A DNA stretch of 64,000 bases from DASRDU01 sp035652435 (GTDB lineage: Bacteria; Acidobacteriota; Blastocatellia; RBC074). Of this stretch, positions 62,442 to 64,000 are shown in pieces; position 1 is the first letter of the stretch, and each line of letters opens with the position of its first letter. The stretch lies in the NCBI GenBank assembly GCA_035652435.1, contig DASRDU010000035.1:1-64000 (forward strand), read 5' to 3'. The position numbers and the translations under genes are program-made. The notes beneath the pieces were generated by a model. The model was not told the origin of the DNA and did not search any database. It worked only from the letters and a program-made list of their open reading frames with translations.

Positions 62442-64000
62442 CTAAAAGGTGAAATTGAAGTTTAGCTGCACACGCCGGGCCGGCCGTGCCGCCACGGGCA
62501 GCCCGAAGAATGGCGAACTCAGATTGCCTACAAAGCCGGCGTAATTCACCCGATTCAGCACGTTGAAAGCGCTCAAGCCCACAGTCGCCGCCGGCCCGTC
62601 GTCTTTCTTCGCGCCTTTCTTCGCCTTCCTGAAAAAGAGTTCCTTCGACCAGCGCAGATCGAGTGTCGCCGCGCCCGGCCCCTGCAAGCTGTTGCGACGC
62701 ACTCTGGCCGGCCGATCGTTGGCAACGGTGTCGCCATTATCATCGCGCCCGGTCGTCAGGCTGTAGGGGCGGCCCGAAGTGAGCGAAACCGTCATCCCCA
62801 GAGTGAACCAGTCGCCCGCCTCAATCGCGCCCAGTACGTTGAAACGATGACGTTCGTCAAAATCGGCCCGCGACCATTCTCCCGTCAAATCGTAATTGTT
62901 GGCCGGCAGCGAATTGATCCCGCCCGTGTTGTTGTAAGCCCGACCGAGCGTGTATTGAACCGTCCCGTTAAAGAAGCGGCTCAGCCTGCCGCGCAGCATC
63001 AGCTCCAGCGCCTGCGCCTGCGAGCGGGCCGACGATTCAATCTGACGCAGCACGACGATAGTCGGATCGGGCCGCTCGATGAACGGCGTCAGCGGGGCGT
63101 TGAGATTGCGCGAGCGAAAGAGCTTCGTGCCTCGCGTATTGATGTAGTTGGCGGTCGCCGTCAGAGATTTGCCCAGCTGCCGCTCGACGCCCATGTTGAA
63201 CTGGAGCGTGTAAGGCGAGCGCAGGTCAGGCGCGAACCGGACGATGCTGGCAGGCAGAGCGGCAAACGAGCCACCGGACGAGAGCGGATCAGGGTAACCC
63301 GGATTGGAAATAGTCACCTGCCGCAATCTCTGCCCGTCAAACCGCAGACGGTCACCGATGGGGCCGGCGCCCGTCCGGTCATAAAAAATCCCCGCGCCGC
63401 CGCGCAGAACCGTTTTGCGCTGCCTGCCCGGAGCGAAGGCGAATGAGAAGCGCGGCGAGAGGTTGTTATTGTCCGCGAGATAATTCTGCTTGTCATAACG
63501 CAGCCCCAGAGCCATCGAGAGATTGGGCCGCACGAGGATGTTATCCTGGACGAACGCACCGAATTCCTTCTGCCAGAAGACCAGGTAGCCTTCGCCCTGA
63601 TTGATCGAAAACAGGAAGGGCCTGTTGTGAACATAGTCTTCAAGAGTGGAAAAGGTGAACGTCCCGCCAAAGTTTGACCGATCACTCAGGCCCCGCCGGC
63701 TGATGTCCGGAATATTCACACCCGTTCTGACAAAATGTCTGCCGTGCGTCCAGGAGAGGATTTCATTCATTTGCACATGGTTTTCCGTCGCGCGGCGGTC
63801 GGCCTGGCTGCCGCCGCCGGTGAAGGCATCCGGCACTATGAGTCTCCGGACGCCCGGGCGCACGCCGCGCGTCAGACCGTTATCGCGACCGGCGCGGAAG
63901 GTGAATTCGTTGATCAGTTTTGGCGAGATGACCCAGCGGTGGGTGAAAAAGATCTGGTGTTCGTGACTGTTTGAATTGCTGGCCACCTCCGGGAGATTGA
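62442..64000 (-). CDS. TonB-dependent receptor, C-terminal part (runs off window)
   Basis: A leftward frame of 519 codons is open to the window edge, so the start is missing. Features of an Oar-like outer-membrane barrel are seen: SALSPRFSFAF-like strands, GAFVQDNILVRPNLSMALGL, RFNVLGAIEAGDWF, and a C-terminal strand ending QLNFNFTF with a terminal Phe. The N-terminal plug and regulatory domain lie outside. It faces the disrupted receptor at 59064 and may take over its role, though this is inference. Confidence 0.85.
   Translation of the reverse strand, partial: NLPEVASNSNSHEHQIFFTHRWVISPKLINEFTFRAGRDNGLTRGVRPGVRRLIVPDAFTGGGSQADRRATENHVQMNEILSWTHGRHFVRTGVNIPDISRRGLSDRSNFGGTFTFSTLEDYVHNRPFLFSINQGEGYLVFWQKEFGAFVQDNILVRPNLSMALGLRYDKQNYLADNNNLSPRFSFAFAPGRQRKTVLRGGAGIFYDRTGAGPIGDRLRFDGQRLRQVTISNPGYPDPLSSGGSFAALPASIVRFAPDLRSPYTLQFNMGVERQLGKSLTATANYINTRGTKLFRSRNLNAPLTPFIERPDPTIVVLRQIESSARSQAQALELMLRGRLSRFFNGTVQYTLGRAYNNTGGINSLPANNYDLTGEWSRADFDERHRFNVLGAIEAGDWFTLGMTVSLTSGRPYSLTTGRDDNGDTVANDRPARVRRNSLQGPGAATLDLRWSKELFFRKAKKGAKKDDGPAATVGLSAFNVLNRVNYAGFVGNLSSPFFGLPVAARPARRVQLNFNFTF

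Overview
The window looks like a chromosomal segment of a GC-rich, two-membrane, soil-type bacterium. Acidobacteriota (Blastocatellia-like) is the best guess. This rests on Oar-like TonB-dependent receptors with an N-terminal carboxypeptidase-regulatory domain, a TamB/Omp85 envelope gene, OmpA and LysM proteins, and many small conserved stress proteins. It is inferred from gene content, not from a marker gene. No rRNA, tRNA or CRISPR array was seen.

Layout. 1-237: the 5' end of an IS110-like transposase. 238-6470: secreted proteins (a fibronectin/tyrosine-phosphatase-fold protein without its catalytic cysteine, an SMP-30-like beta-propeller, two unknowns), a lone receiver protein, and a GlsB-YggT membrane pair. 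6522-16812: a 2211-residue protein joining a TamB-like domain to an Omp85 barrel, then aspartate ammonia-lyase, an OmpA protein and a 49-residue membrane protein. 17387-19263: four membrane-associated stress-type proteins. 19849-28069: two very large soluble hybrid histidine kinases followed by an NtrC-type sigma-54 activator. 28759-41620: mostly small envelope and stress genes, including a rhodanese with an in-frame UGA, a HAD hydrolase, AI-2E-type and SemiSWEET transporters, a fatty-acid hydroxylase-like protein, BON/LysM/SRPBCC proteins, a metallothionein and a His-rich secreted protein. 41848-46796: cyanophycin synthesis and breakdown (cphA, iadA, cphB). 46917-58761: a lipoprotein, an L,D-transpeptidase, an alcohol dehydrogenase, SRPBCC, hemerythrin, SnoaL-like, Hsp20, glycine-zipper and TPR proteins. 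59064-64000: a disrupted Oar-like receptor and the 3' part of a second receptor on the other strand.

The most unusual features are these. First, sequences of the sigma-54 type (TGGCAC-N5-TTGC) precede many of the genes in the correct orientation. Five match perfectly, including cphA and a back-to-back pair at 31201-31240, and an NtrC-type activator is encoded in the same window. This suggests a sigma-54 regulon joining nitrogen storage to a set of small envelope and stress proteins. Second, the rhodanese UGA falls where relatives have a cysteine and is followed by a hairpin with bacterial SECIS geometry, so selenocysteine is possible. Third, the TamB-Omp85 fusion would span both membranes in one chain. 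Several families of intergenic palindromes are present, and two repeat-like segments lie in frame inside a kinase gene.
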